This document shows positions 43,350 through 53,038 of a stretch of DNA of 64,000 nt, piece by piece (the stretch's first letter is position 1; each line of letters starts with the position of its first letter). The DNA lies in contig NZ_CP023671.1 of assembly GCF_003606265.1 (NCBI RefSeq), forward strand, positions 2,666,001-2,730,000, in the 5' to 3' direction. The DNA is from Clostridium septicum (GTDB lineage Bacteria; Bacillota; Clostridia; Clostridiales; Clostridiaceae). The position numbers were made by a program, and so were the translations under genes. The notes beneath the pieces are model-generated. The model did no database searches and had not been told where the DNA came from. It saw nothing but the letters and a program-made list of their open reading frames with translations.

Positions 43350-45890
43350 GTGGATATTCGTGAATTTTCAAGTAAACTTATGGAAGCTACTCAAAACATG
43401 TCCGATGAAGAACGTGCTAATTTAATGGAAATGTTTAAAAAGGTTTCTAGTGAAATAACAAAAGAAGAACAAACAACTGTAAATGTTGCAACTAATAATA
43501 ATGGAGAAATTCCAGATGGAATAACAGAACGTTTAGTTAAGTTAAAGGAAAATTACTTAAAACAAGTTCCATCAATAACAACTCATCGTGCAAGAGCTAT
43601 TACTAAAATAGCTAAAGAAAACCCTGGTATACCTAAATCAGTTTTACGTGGTAAATGTTTCAAGCATTGTTGTGAAACAGCACCATTAGTAATTCAAGAT
43701 AATGAACTTATTGTTGGAGCACCAAATGGAAAGCCACGTGCAGGTGCATTTTCACCTGATATAGCTTGGAGATGGATGGTTGATGAAATAGATACTATAG
43801 GAACTCGTCCACAAGATCCATTCTACATATCAGAAGAAGATAAAAAGATTATGCGTGAAGAACTTTTCCCATTCTGGAAAGGAAAATCAGTAGATGAATA
43901 TTGTGAAGATCAATATCGTGAAGCTGGAGTATGGGAACTTTCAGGAGAGTCTTTCGTTTCAGATTGCTCATACCATGCAGTAAATGGTGGAGGAGACTCT
44001 AACCCAGGATACGATGTAATATTAATGAAAAAGGGTATGCTTGATGTAAAGAGAGAAGCAGAAGAAAAATTAGCTAATCTTAATTATGAAAACCCAGAAG
44101 ATATAGATAAAATTTACTTCTACAAATCATTAATTGATACTGCAGAAGGAGTTATGATATATGCTAAACGTATGTCAGATTATGCAGCTGAATTAGCAGC
44201 AAAAGAAACTAACCCTAAGCGTAAAGCAGAGCTTTTAAAAATCTCTGAAGTAAATGCTAAAGTCCCAGCACATAAGCCAACAACTTTCTGGGAAGCAATT
44301 CAAGCTGTTTGGACTATAGAATCACTATTAGTAGTTGAAGAAAACCAAACAGGTATGTCAATAGGTCGTGTTGACCAATATATGTATCCATTCTATAAAG
44401 CAGATATTGAATCAGGACGTATGACTGACTTTGAAGCATTTGAATTAGCAGGATGTATGCTTATAAAAATGTCTGAAATGATGTGGATAACAAGTGAAGG
44501 TGGTTCTAAATTCTTCGCAGGTTACCAACCATTTGTTAATATGTGCTTAGGTGGTGTTACTAGAGAAGGCCGTGATGCTACAAATGAATTAACTTATTTA
44601 TTAATGGATGCTGTTCGTCACGTTAAAATATATCAACCATCTTTAGCTTGTCGTATCCATAAAGGATCACCAAACAAGTACCTTAAGAAGATAGTTGAAG
44701 TTATTCGTGCAGGTATGGGATTCCCAGCATGTCACTTTGATGATGTTCATATAAAGATGATGTTAGCAAAGGGTGTTTCTATAGAAGATGCAAGAGATTA
44801 CTGTTTAATGGGATGCGTTGAGCCTCAAAAATCAGGAAGATTATATCAATGGACTTCTACAGGATATACTCAATGGCCAATATGTATAGAATTAGTTTTA
44901 AATCAAGGTGTGCCTTTATGGTATGGAAAACAAGTATGTCCTAATATGGGAGACTTAAGCCAATTTAAAACTTATGAACAATTTGAAGCTGCTGTTAAGG
45001 AGCAAATTAAGTACATTACTAAATGGACAAGTGTTGCTACAGTAATTTCTCAACGTGTTCATAGAGAACTTGCTCCAAAGCCACTTATGTCAATTATGTA
45101 TGAAGGATGTATGGAAAATGGTAGAGGTGTAGAAGCTGGTGGAGCTATGTACAACTTCGGACCTGGAGTAGTATGGAGTGGTTTAGCTACTTACACAGAT
45201 TCTATGGCAGCTATAAAGAAATTAGTATTTGAAGAAAAGAAATATACTTTACAAGAATTAAATGAAGCATTAAAAGCTGACTTTGTTGGATACGAAAAAT
45301 TAAGAAAAGATTGTTTAGAAGCACCTAAGTATGGTAATGACGATGACTATGCAGATTACATTGCTGCTGATTTAATTAACTTTACTGAAAGAGAACATCG
45401 TAAGTATAAGACATTATATTCAGTTCTTAGTCATGGTACTTTATCAATTTCAAATAATACTCCATTTGGACAAATGACTGGAGCTACAGCAAATGGACGT
45501 AGAGCATGGATGCCTTTATCAGATGGTATAAGTCCATCTCAAGGATCTGACTTTAAGGGACCTACTTCTATAATAAAATCTGTTTCTAAAATGTCTTGTG
45601 AAGACATGAATATAGGTATGGTTCATAACTTTAAGCTAATATCTGGTCTTCTTGATACAAAAGAAGGTGAACAAGGAATAATTACATTGTTACGTAGTGC
45701 ATGTGCTCTTCAACTTGGAGAAGTTCAATTTAACTACTTAGATAACAATACATTAATAGAAGCACAAAAACATCCAGATCAATATCGTGATTTAATTGTT
45801 CGTGTTGCTGGATATAGTGCATTCTTCGTTGAGTTATGTAAAGATGTTCAAGATGAAATTATAAGTAGAACTATGTTAACACATTTCTAA
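43350..45890 (+). CDS. cutC: Choline trimethylamine-lyase (glycyl radical enzyme)
   Basis: Cleaves choline to trimethylamine and acetaldehyde. The 846 residues from GTG 43350 match the short form of the enzyme. Cys489 and Glu491 lie in GCVEP, and Gly821 in RVAGYSA is the radical site. The residues recalled as choline contacts in the Desulfovibrio enzyme fall at the same numbers: Tyr208, Asp216, Phe395, Thr502 and Tyr506. The motif [14 protein letters not shown] separates it from glycerol and propanediol dehydratases. The first 40 residues form a helix-rich extension suited to encapsulation. GTG is used with GAAGCGAGG in front. cutD follows after 130 bases that contain a strong hairpin. Confidence 0.97.
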   Translation: MDIREFSSKLMEATQNMSDEERANLMEMFKKVSSEITKEEQTTVNVATNNNGEIPDGITERLVKLKENYLKQVPSITTHRARAITKIAKENPGIPKSVLRGKCFKHCCETAPLVIQDNELIVGAPNGKPRAGAFSPDIAWRWMVDEIDTIGTRPQDPFYISEEDKKIMREELFPFWKGKSVDEYCEDQYREAGVWELSGESFVSDCSYHAVNGGGDSNPGYDVILMKKGMLDVKREAEEKLANLNYENPEDIDKIYFYKSLIDTAEGVMIYAKRMSDYAAELAAKETNPKRKAELLKISEVNAKVPAHKPTTFWEAIQAVWTIESLLVVEENQTGMSIGRVDQYMYPFYKADIESGRMTDFEAFELAGCMLIKMSEMMWITSEGGSKFFAGYQPFVNMCLGGVTREGRDATNELTYLLMDAVRHVKIYQPSLACRIHKGSPNKYLKKIVEVIRAGMGFPACHFDDVHIKMMLAKGVSIEDARDYCLMGCVEPQKSGRLYQWTSTGYTQWPICIELVLNQGVPLWYGKQVCPNMGDLSQFKTYEQFEAAVKEQIKYITKWTSVATVISQRVHRELAPKPLMSIMYEGCMENGRGVEAGGAMYNFGPGVVWSGLATYTDSMAAIKKLVFEEKKYTLQELNEALKADFVGYEKLRKDCLEAPKYGNDDDYADYIAADLINFTEREHRKYKTLYSVLSHGTLSISNNTPFGQMTGATANGRRAWMPLSDGISPSQGSDFKGPTSIIKSVSKMSCEDMNIGMVHNFKLISGLLDTKEGEQGIITLLRSACALQLGEVQFNYLDNNTLIEAQKHPDQYRDLIVRVAGYSAFFVELCKDVQDEIISRTMLTHF

Positions 45891-45933
45891 TAAATAAAAA
45901 TATAAAATTAAACTACTTAGATTAAAACTTATG

Positions 45934-45972
45934 AAGTCTATAATCTAGAGAGTTTCTGTAGATTATAGATTT
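45934..45972 (+). other. Intercistronic hairpin between cutC and cutD
   Basis: TCTATAATCTA (45937-45947) pairs perfectly with TAGATTATAGA (45959-45969), and the stem extends by three weaker pairs. No T run follows, so it is not a clear terminator. It may protect the cutC message or lower cutD output. Confidence 0.55.
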
Positions 45973-46022
45973 CAATTAAGATATATTAAAAATCCAAGTA
46001 GGTCAAACTGGAGAATGAAGAT

Positions 46023-46976
46023 ATGAGTAATGGAAATTTAGGTATAATCCAACGAAAAGCAACGATTTTTAATATACAAAAATATAATATGTACGACGGA
46101 GATGGAATAAGAACTTTAATATTTTTCCAAGGATGTCCTCTTCGTTGTAAATGGTGTGCAAATCCTGAAGGAATGATTAGAAAGTATAGAGTTATGCTAA
46201 AAAGCAATTTATGTATTAACTGTGGAGAATGTGTTTCAGTTTGTCCAGTGGGAATACATACTATATCTAATGAGACTTTAAAGCATGAAGTTAATCACAA
46301 TATTGATTGTATAGGATGTGGCAAATGTAAAGATGCTTGCCTTAAATCAGCACTATCAATAGTTGGAGAAGAAAAAACTATTTCTGAACTTCTAGAAATC
46401 ATAGAAGAAGATAGAACTTTCTATGAAATGTCAGGTGGTGGAGTTACATTAGGTGGCGGAGAAGTGTTGATGCAACCAGAAGCTGCAAGTAGTTTATTAA
46501 TGGCATGTAAGCAAGAAGGCATAAATACTGCAATTGAAACCTGTGGATATGCAAAGTTAGAATCAGTACTTAAGGTTGCGGAGTTTACAGATTTATTCCT
46601 ATTTGATATTAAGCATATTGATTCTGACAAACATTTTGAGTTAACAGGAGTAAGGAATGAACAAATTTTAGAAAATCTTAAAGCACTTCTTAATGGTAAA
46701 TACAATGTACAAATTCGTATGCCTTTATTAAAGGGTATAAATGATTCACAAGAAGCTATTGAAGGAGCTATGGAATTTTTAAAACCATATAAAGATTATA
46801 AGAATTTTAGAGGAGTTGATTTACTTCCATATCATAAAATGGGAGTAAATAAATACAACCAATTAGGAATTGAATACCCTATAAAGGGAGACCCAAGTTT
46901 AAATAGTGAAGATTTAGATAGAATTGAAGGATGGGTAAAAAAATATGATTTACCTGTAAAAGTAATTCGCCATTAA
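46023..46976 (+). CDS. cutD: CutC-activating enzyme (radical SAM)
   Basis: Generates the glycyl radical on CutC using S-adenosylmethionine. It has 317 residues. The radical SAM cluster CX3CX2C is in GCPLRCKWC (near 38-46). A ferredoxin-like insert with two further clusters follows, [14 protein letters not shown] and [15 protein letters not shown] (about 63-110), the plan of GRE activases with auxiliary clusters. The GGG SAM-binding motif appears as [11 protein letters not shown]. The electron donor is not encoded nearby. Confidence 0.95.
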   Translation: MSNGNLGIIQRKATIFNIQKYNMYDGDGIRTLIFFQGCPLRCKWCANPEGMIRKYRVMLKSNLCINCGECVSVCPVGIHTISNETLKHEVNHNIDCIGCGKCKDACLKSALSIVGEEKTISELLEIIEEDRTFYEMSGGGVTLGGGEVLMQPEAASSLLMACKQEGINTAIETCGYAKLESVLKVAEFTDLFLFDIKHIDSDKHFELTGVRNEQILENLKALLNGKYNVQIRMPLLKGINDSQEAIEGAMEFLKPYKDYKNFRGVDLLPYHKMGVNKYNQLGIEYPIKGDPSLNSEDLDRIEGWVKKYDLPVKVIRH

Positions 46977-47014
46977 ATAAATTTCAAATATATAAAGTAT
47001 GGAGGGGAAGATTT

Positions 47015-47368
47015 ATGGAAGATTTTCTTGATGGAAAAATTCAGCGTATTGTACAGGAGTCAGTTCCAGGAAAACAAATTACTATAGCTCATGTTATTGC
47101 TTCACCTATGCCTGATATATATGAACGTTTAGGAATAGATGAAAAAGGAGCAATAGGTATTTTAACTCTTTCTCCATATGAAACTGCTATTATTGCAGCA
47201 GATATTGCTACAAAGGTTGCAGATGTTAATATTGGATTTCTAGATCGTTTTACAGGTTCTGTTGTAATAAGTGGTGATGTTCAAAGTGTTGAAACAGCAC
47301 TTGATGCAGTAAATAATACTTTAAGGGATATGCTTGGATTTACTCCGGCTGCTATTACAAGAACATGA
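47015..47368 (+). CDS. Permuted BMC-H shell protein (EutS/PduU type)
   Basis: Shell protein of 117 residues with the circularly permuted BMC fold of EutS and PduU. The N-terminal strand-forming segment [20 protein letters not shown] comes first, then [20 protein letters not shown] and [18 protein letters not shown]. EutS/PduU hexamers carry a small beta barrel over the pore. It starts 38 bases after cutD, and its stop overlaps the start of the next gene (ATGA). Confidence 0.9.
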   Translation: MEDFLDGKIQRIVQESVPGKQITIAHVIASPMPDIYERLGIDEKGAIGILTLSPYETAIIAADIATKVADVNIGFLDRFTGSVVISGDVQSVETALDAVNNTLRDMLGFTPAAITRT

Positions 47369-47811
47369 AAAGAAAACGCATAATGGTAATTGGTCCTTCA
47401 AGGTGTGGAAAAACCACATTAGTTAATGCATTAAATGATTATAAAGGTCCATTAAGAAGAACACCAGATTTAATTTATGGTAAAAATACAATCGATGTTC
47501 CAGCTGCCTATGTAGAGAATGCATGGATGTATAAGAATATAATTGCCACAGCTCAAGATGCATCTCATGTGCTTATATTAGTAGATCAATCTAACTGCAC
47601 TGAAATATATTCTTATGGATTTGCAAAGTGTTTTAGATGTCCAGTAATTGGAGTTATAACTAAGTGTGATTTATCACCAGAAAATGAAAAGAAATGCTTG
47701 AAACAGCTAAAGGATATAGGTGTATTAGAACCATATTTTCATGTTAGTTTTCCAATGGAAATAGGAATTAATGATTTAAAGCAGTATTTATTCGGAAAAG
47801 GTGAGGAGTAA
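47365..47811 (+). CDS. EutP/PduV-like small GTPase
   Basis: P-loop protein of 148 residues of the EutP/PduV family. Walker A is GPSRCGKTT (residues 8-16), a Walker B-like VLILVDQ and the G4-type base motif TKCD follow. Family members associate with microcompartments and may help positioning or assembly; some EutP proteins have been proposed to act as acetate kinases. The start overlaps the stop of the shell gene by four bases, so translation is coupled. Confidence 0.88.
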   Translation: MKRKRIMVIGPSRCGKTTLVNALNDYKGPLRRTPDLIYGKNTIDVPAAYVENAWMYKNIIATAQDASHVLILVDQSNCTEIYSYGFAKCFRCPVIGVITKCDLSPENEKKCLKQLKDIGVLEPYFHVSFPMEIGINDLKQYLFGKGEE

Positions 47812-47817
47812 AGGTCA

Positions 47818-48537
47818 ATGATGAAATTTATTACGGAAGAGTATTTAAGAGATCTATATAGAAAAGAACCTTTTAATACCTACAAGTTACAACAAGGACA
47901 ACGCCTTACACCTGGAGCAGCTCAATATTTATCTGATAAGAGAATAAAAATAAGTGATAATAAACCAAAAAATAAAAATAACGCTTCTAAAAATAATATG
48001 AAATTTAATGAAATTGAAGATAAACAAATAGAAAACAACGAAACTGAAATAGTTAAAAAATCTGAAAAGAGTAGTTTAGATTTGCAAAAGAGATTTTGCT
48101 ATAAATTAAAAGCTATAGAATCAGAAATTCTTATTATTAGTAGTGAAATATTAAAAGAAGATATATTTTTAGCACAAAATATTATAAATTTAGGCAAAAA
48201 GATATCAAACATAAGAAATTTTATAAGTGGAAAAGGTCCTCTTGAAGTTATTATTTGTAAAGAATGTACTGGAATTAAGTTATCAGATTTTGCAAGTGAA
48301 CTTGAAGATTGTTTTGAAATAACAGAGTTTCATATTCAGCTAAAAAATAGTAATTCAATTTTAAAGATGCATACACTCCGCTGTAAATTACAAGAATTAA
48401 AATTTGAACTAGCTGAAATTTATGAAAATGATGATACGAGAAATGAAATTATGAGAAATCTTAATTCAATAATTAATTCACTATCTCAATTAATTTGTTC
48501 AGCAGTAGGAGGGAAAGAATGTCAGAGAAAAGAGTAA
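47818..48537 (+). CDS. EutT-like protein, cobalamin adenosyltransferase relative
   Basis: Protein of 239 residues. The N terminus FITEEYLRDLYRKEPFNTYK and GQRLTPGAAQYLSDKRI match the N-terminal domain of EutT. After a Lys/Asn-rich linker (50-85), a helical region contains MHTLRCKLQELKFELAE, the counterpart of the adenosyltransferase helix bundle. The His-Cys-Cys-Cys metal motif of typical EutT is not visible in the segment between the domains. No B12-dependent enzyme is encoded here, so it has probably lost the original reaction and may serve assembly. The last 19 bases overlap eutJ. Confidence 0.7.
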   Translation: MMKFITEEYLRDLYRKEPFNTYKLQQGQRLTPGAAQYLSDKRIKISDNKPKNKNNASKNNMKFNEIEDKQIENNETEIVKKSEKSSLDLQKRFCYKLKAIESEILIISSEILKEDIFLAQNIINLGKKISNIRNFISGKGPLEVIICKECTGIKLSDFASELEDCFEITEFHIQLKNSNSILKMHTLRCKLQELKFELAEIYENDDTRNEIMRNLNSIINSLSQLICSAVGGKECQRKE

Positions 48538-49367
48538 ACTTCGAAGATTGTGATAATCTAGTTAGAAAGTTTGAAGAAGTTATAGAAAATCCAATTCTTA
48601 AAGAATCTTCTGTTTATTATACAGGTGTAGATTTAGGAACTGCTTGCATTGTACTTGCTGTTTTAGATGAAAACTATCAGCCAGTTGCAGGAGCATATAG
48701 ATATGCAGATGTAGTTCGTGATGGAATGGTTGTTGATTATCTAGGAGCTGTAAAAATTGTTAGAGAGCTTAAGGAAGAAATCGAAGAAAAACTTAATACT
48801 GAGCTGATTTATGCAGCAGCTGCAATTCCACCTGGAACTGATGCTTTAGATTCTGGAGCAATTAAAAATGTAGTTCAAGCTGCAGGATTTGAACTTACAT
48901 GTCTTTTAGATGAACCTACTGCTGCAAATGCTGTACTTAAAATTGAAAATGGTGCAGTTGTTGATATTGGTGGAGGAACAACCGGAATATCAGTTTTAAA
49001 AGATGGAAAAGTTGTTTATGTAGTAGATGAACCGACAGGGGGCACTCATTTTTCACTAGTTATTTCAGGAGCATATAAGATGCCATTTAAAGAAGCAGAT
49101 AAATTTAAAAGAGATAATAAAAATCATAAGGAGATTCTACCATTATTAAAACCAGTAGTTGAAAAGGTAGCATCTATTATCACTACAAATGTTAATAATT
49201 ATGATGTTAAAGAGATATCTTTAGTAGGTGGTACTTGTTGCTTAACAGGAATTGAAGAAATTATTAATAAGAAAACAGGAATATATACTCATAAACCTAA
49301 AAACCCTATGTTTGTTACACCGCTAGGAATAGCATTAAATTGTACACAAGACATTATTGAAGAATAA
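48519..49367 (+). CDS. eutJ: EutJ-like chaperone (actin/Hsp70 fold)
   Basis: Protein of 282 residues of the EutJ family with the Hsp70/actin ATPase fold: phosphate loops YYTGVDLGTACIV (about 36-48) and VVDIGGGTTGISVL (about 153-166), and the adenosine motif EISLVGGTCCLTGIEE near 240. Possible reactivation or assembly of compartment enzymes; the exact role is not established. Earlier in-frame ATG codons exist, but AGGAGGG sits correctly for ATG 48519. It overlaps the preceding gene by 19 bases. Confidence 0.88.
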   Translation: MSEKRVNFEDCDNLVRKFEEVIENPILKESSVYYTGVDLGTACIVLAVLDENYQPVAGAYRYADVVRDGMVVDYLGAVKIVRELKEEIEEKLNTELIYAAAAIPPGTDALDSGAIKNVVQAAGFELTCLLDEPTAANAVLKIENGAVVDIGGGTTGISVLKDGKVVYVVDEPTGGTHFSLVISGAYKMPFKEADKFKRDNKNHKEILPLLKPVVEKVASIITTNVNNYDVKEISLVGGTCCLTGIEEIINKKTGIYTHKPKNPMFVTPLGIALNCTQDIIEE

Positions 49368-49382
49368 GGAGAGTGTTTAAAA

Positions 49383-49688
49383 GTGGATTTTCGAATTATA
49401 AAATCTCCCTCCAAAAACACTAAAGATATTCTAAGAAGAAGAATGGGAGGAGAGGGTATAAAAGAACTAGATAGTGCTGATGCAATAGGTCTTGTTCAAG
49501 GCAAGCTTATTGATATGATTTATGTTGCCGATATTGCAGAGAAAGCTGTTGGAGTTACTGTTTCAGATATTAGAGGGACATGTCCACAACACATGGTTTT
49601 ACTTGGTATTTTTGGCGATACAGCATCAGTTGAATCTGCAATAAAGGAGATACAGCTGAAAATGAAGGAAGGTAAAAAAGTATGTTAG
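49383..49688 (+). CDS. Atypical BMC-domain shell protein with N-terminal extension
   Basis: Shell protein of 101 residues starting at GTG. About 30 residues (FRIIKSPSKNTKDILRRRMG) precede a BMC domain, DAIGLVQGKLIDMIYVADIA to VLLGIFGDTASVESAIKEI. The core differs from standard hexamer proteins: LVQGKLIDMIYVAD replaces the usual IE(T)KGL-A-EAAD, and the typical lysine edge motif is missing. It could be a specialised pore or cargo-linking subunit. The stop overlaps the next start by seven bases. Confidence 0.78.
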   Translation: MDFRIIKSPSKNTKDILRRRMGGEGIKELDSADAIGLVQGKLIDMIYVADIAEKAVGVTVSDIRGTCPQHMVLLGIFGDTASVESAIKEIQLKMKEGKKVC

Positions 49689-49945
49689 TAGCAAGACTGG
49701 TTCATAATGTATGGGCAACTAGAAAAGCAGATTCACTTACAGGACTTAAATTTATGTTAGCTGAAGAGATTAGCGATAAAGGAGAAGGCAACAGATTTGT
49801 TGTTGTTGACATTATCGGAGCAGGTGTTGGTGATAGAGTTATTATCAGTACTGGATCATCAGCTCGCAAAATGCTAGGGGATGATAATATCCCAGTAGAT
49901 GCAGTTGTTGTTGGAATAATTGACAATGATTGTACTTTTGAGTAA
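49682..49945 (+). CDS. BMC-P vertex protein (EutN/CcmL)
   Basis: Pentameric vertex protein of 87 residues. Family marks are VARLVHNVWATRKADSLTG at the start, VVVDIIGAGVGDRVIISTGS in the middle and PVDAVVVGIIDN at the end. It closes the corners of the polyhedral shell. It is the only vertex gene in the window. The start lies inside the end of the preceding shell gene, so expression is coupled. Confidence 0.94.
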   Translation: MLVARLVHNVWATRKADSLTGLKFMLAEEISDKGEGNRFVVVDIIGAGVGDRVIISTGSSARKMLGDDNIPVDAVVVGIIDNDCTFE

Positions 49946-50020
49946 AACACAATCTTTTTAATAATATAGGGTTTTAGGATTAGAATATATACTAAAAATT
50001 ATTTGAAAGGATGTGATAAA

Positions 50021-50692
50021 GTGAAGAAATTAATTTGTGCAAAAGATATTGAGGAGTTAATAGTAAATGGCAAGAAGACTTTTTATATTGATGGTAGTGA
50101 AATAATCACACCAGCAGCTCAAGATCTTGCAATAAATAATCAAATAAAATTTACTAATGAATCTCCTAAAGTAGAAGCATCAACAACACAAAAGTTAGAT
50201 CCTATAAAATGTCCAAATATAGAAGGATTAGATAGTGACACATTAGTTAAATTCTTTAAAGTTTTAATGGAAAAAGGATTATTACAAGACTTACTTGAAT
50301 GCTTAAAACCAAAAAATACTTTATTTGATGCTGAATGTGATCCTAGTGGACTTAAGGTAGTTAGAGGAAATACTGTAAAAATGGATGTGTTTGATACTGG
50401 AGATCCAAATGTAAGAGCATATTTCCAAGAGTTAGTAAGTAAAGAAGAATCAAAAATGAGCGCTGGATTTTTAGTTATTGAAAATTCAAAGTTTGAATGG
50501 GAACTAACTTATGAAGAAATTGATTATGTTATTGAAGGTACTTTAACAGTAGAAATTAACGGAAAGACATATACAGCACATGCTGGAGATGTGTTATTTG
50601 TACCATCAGGCTCTAAAGTAGTGTGGGGATCACCAGATAAGGCTAGGGTATTTTATTCAACTTATCCAGCAAACTGGGCAGATCTTTTATAG
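50021..50692 (+). CDS. eutQ: EutQ-like cupin protein
   Basis: Protein of 223 residues from GTG 50021. After an N-terminal segment shared with EutQ (KLICAKDIEELIVNGKKTFY, then SEIITPAAQDLA) comes a cupin domain at about 120-223 (ELTYEEIDYVIEGTLTVEI, HAGDVLFVPSGSKVVWG). EutQ of Salmonella has been reported to act as an acetate kinase, and the protein helps compartment assembly, so this one could make ATP from PduL product. A TTG at 50003 is in frame, but AAAGGA lies after it and points to the GTG. Confidence 0.88.
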   Translation: MKKLICAKDIEELIVNGKKTFYIDGSEIITPAAQDLAINNQIKFTNESPKVEASTTQKLDPIKCPNIEGLDSDTLVKFFKVLMEKGLLQDLLECLKPKNTLFDAECDPSGLKVVRGNTVKMDVFDTGDPNVRAYFQELVSKEESKMSAGFLVIENSKFEWELTYEEIDYVIEGTLTVEINGKTYTAHAGDVLFVPSGSKVVWGSPDKARVFYSTYPANWADLL

Positions 50693-50713
50693 AAAAAATA
50701 GGAGGATAAGCCT

Positions 50714-51382
50714 ATGTACGCACTTGGTTTAATAGAAACAAAAGGATTACTTCCAGCTATTGAGGCTGCTGATGTAATGGTTAAATCAGCTGACGTAAGT
50801 ATTGTTGAAAAATCTTATGTTGGAGGAGCACTTGTTACAATTTTAATTAAGGGTGATGTAGCAGCAGTAAAGGCAGCTATAGAAGCAGGAGCAGCAGCAG
50901 TTAAGAAAATTGATGAAAGATATTTAATTTCAGAACATGTTATTCCAAGACCACATGAGGAGTTAGATGGAATAATAGGACCTAATACACCTGATAATTC
51001 ACAATCTGAAAAAGAAGATAACTTAGAAGAAAGTGAAGAGGAATTAGAAAGTTTTGAAGAAGTTTCAAAAGAAACAAAAGATCATATAGAAAATATTGAA
51101 GAAGCTAAAGAAATTCTAGAGGAGCATCAAGAAGTTTTAGATGTTGATTTAGATAAACAAAAAGGTGTTAATCTAGAAGATTTACATAAAGAAGATGTAG
51201 ATAATTTAGTAAATAATGATGGAATAGAAAAAACAATTTTAACGTTATCTAAACTAAAGGTTGTTAAGCTTAGAAACTTAGCTCGTGAATATAATGATTT
51301 TGTAATTAAGGGTAGAAGTATTTCAAAAGCTGATAAGAATTTATTACTTACAAAGTTTAGATTATATTACTATAATAAATAG
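50714..51382 (+). CDS. BMC shell protein with acidic linker and Rho/SAP-like C-terminal domain
   Basis: Protein of 222 residues. Residues 1-90 are a standard BMC-H domain (ALGLIETKGLLPAIEAADVM, TILIKGDVAAVKAAIEAG). A very acidic linker rich in Glu, Asp and Lys follows (about 95-165), then a helical domain at about 170-222, LSKLKVVKLRNLAREYND with ISKADKNLLLTKFRLYY. This last part resembles the Rho N-terminal or SAP-type helix-extended-loop-helix of nucleic-acid-binding proteins. EutK-type shell proteins also carry a C-terminal DNA-binding-like domain, but a different one. Contact with RNA, DNA or another protein on the lumenal or outer side is possible. Confidence 0.78.
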   Translation: MYALGLIETKGLLPAIEAADVMVKSADVSIVEKSYVGGALVTILIKGDVAAVKAAIEAGAAAVKKIDERYLISEHVIPRPHEELDGIIGPNTPDNSQSEKEDNLEESEEELESFEEVSKETKDHIENIEEAKEILEEHQEVLDVDLDKQKGVNLEDLHKEDVDNLVNNDGIEKTILTLSKLKVVKLRNLAREYNDFVIKGRSISKADKNLLLTKFRLYYYNK

Positions 51383-51445
51383 TTAAATTAACAAAAGAAA
51401 CTAAAGAGTTTAGATAGCTATTTTATGAAAGGAAGGAAGAACAAC

Positions 51446-53038
51446 ATGGAAATTTTTGACCAAGACTTACATTCAATACAAGAAGCAAGAAATATTGCTA
51501 GACTTGGAAAAGTAGCTGCAAATAAAATTGCTACATATACTGAAGAACAAATAGATAGAATATTATGTAATATGGTTAAAGTGGCAAAAGAAAATTCTGT
51601 TTGCTTAGCTCAAATGGCAGTTGAAGAAACAGGATTTGGTAAAGTTGAAGATAAGACTTATAAAAACCATTTAGCATCTACTACATTATATGAATCAATT
51701 AAAGATATGAAAACTATAGGAATAATTAGAGAAGATGAGGTAAATAAGACTATAGAAATCGCTGAACCAGTTGGTTTAGTTATGGGTATAGTACCATCAA
51801 CAAATCCAACTTCTACTGCAATATTTAAAGCGATGATTGCTATTAAATCACGTAATGCTATAGTATTTTCACCACACCCATCTGCAGCAAAATGTACAAA
51901 TAAAGCAGCAGAATTAATGTATAAGGCAGCAGTAGAAGCTGGAGCACCAGAAAATATTATAACTTGTATAAAGAAACCAACAATTGTAGCTACAAATGAA
52001 TTAATGAAATGTAATGAAGTTTCTATAATAATAGCTACAGGTGGACCAGGAATGGTTAAAGCAGCTTATAGCTCAGGAAAACCAGCTCTTGGTGTTGGTG
52101 CAGGAAACTCTCCAGCATATATTGAAAGAACTGCTAATATAGAACAGGCTGTTAGAAATATTATAGCAAGTAAGACTTTTGATAATGGTACAATCTGTGC
52201 ATCAGAACAATCAATTATCTGTGAAGAATGTAACCATGATGCAGTTGTTGCAGAGTTTAAAAAACAAGGTGGATATTTTATGACAGATGAAGAAACTGAT
52301 AAAGTTTGTAAACTGTTATTTAAAAATGGACACGCTATGAATGCTAAATTTGTTGGAAGAAGCCCACAAGTTATTGCAACAGCAGCAGGATTTACAGTTC
52401 CTCAAGAAACAAAAGTACTTATAGGAAGACAAAACGGAGTAGGCGATGGTAACCCATTATCATATGAAAAACTTACAACAGTTCTTGGTTTCTACACAGT
52501 AAAGGATTGGAAAGAAGCATGTGATTTAAGTATTGAATTACTTCAAAATGGAATTGGTCATACAATGAGCATACATACTTCTGATAGAGATATGGTTATG
52601 AAGTTCTCAGCTAAACCAGCTTCTCGTATCCTTGTTAATACTGGTGGAGCACAAGGAGGAACTGGTGCAAGTACAGGACTTAACCCATCATTTACTTTAG
52701 GATGCGGTACATGGGGAGGAAGCTCAGTATCAGAAAATGTTACTCCAGAGCATTTAATAAATGTAAAGAGAGTTGCATATGGTTTAAAAGACTGTGCAAC
52801 ATTAGCAATAAATGATCCAACTTTCAATTGTATAAAAACAGCAGAAAATTGTCATGCAGTTCAAAATTCATATATGAATATGAGCCCAGATCAAATAGTG
52901 GCAGCAGCTTTAAGTAAAGTTAATGATACAGTTCAAAATACTAACACTTGTACTGAATGTAATGGTGGAAGTGAAACAAATGAAGAAATTTTAGATTTAG
53001 TAAATCAAATAATTGCTACTATGAAGAGGAATAACTAA
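51446..53038 (+). CDS. CoA-acylating aldehyde dehydrogenase (EutE/PduP/CutF-like)
   Basis: Oxidises acetaldehyde with NAD+ and CoA to acetyl-CoA in the compartment lumen. It has 530 residues from ATG 51446, chosen because GGAAGGA sits nine bases before it (an ATG at 51425 is also open). Catalytic Cys251 is in NGTICASEQS, and Asn in PSTNPTS is intact. The N-terminal helix (IFDQDLHSIQEARNIARLG) and a C-terminal helix after a spacer rich in Thr, Cys and Asn (NEEILDLVNQIIATM) look like encapsulation peptides. The stop shares one base with the start of pduL. Confidence 0.93.
   Translation: MEIFDQDLHSIQEARNIARLGKVAANKIATYTEEQIDRILCNMVKVAKENSVCLAQMAVEETGFGKVEDKTYKNHLASTTLYESIKDMKTIGIIREDEVNKTIEIAEPVGLVMGIVPSTNPTSTAIFKAMIAIKSRNAIVFSPHPSAAKCTNKAAELMYKAAVEAGAPENIITCIKKPTIVATNELMKCNEVSIIIATGGPGMVKAAYSSGKPALGVGAGNSPAYIERTANIEQAVRNIIASKTFDNGTICASEQSIICEECNHDAVVAEFKKQGGYFMTDEETDKVCKLLFKNGHAMNAKFVGRSPQVIATAAGFTVPQETKVLIGRQNGVGDGNPLSYEKLTTVLGFYTVKDWKEACDLSIELLQNGIGHTMSIHTSDRDMVMKFSAKPASRILVNTGGAQGGTGASTGLNPSFTLGCGTWGGSSVSENVTPEHLINVKRVAYGLKDCATLAINDPTFNCIKTAENCHAVQNSYMNMSPDQIVAAALSKVNDTVQNTNTCTECNGGSETNEEILDLVNQIIATMKRNN

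Noticed and set aside
43350..45890. Reading the glycyl radical enzyme as glycerol or propanediol dehydratase
   Set aside because: The segment after GCVEP (QKSGRLYQW) and the residues at 208, 216, 395, 502 and 506 agree with choline lyase; the neighbours also fit cut rather than grp or pdu loci.
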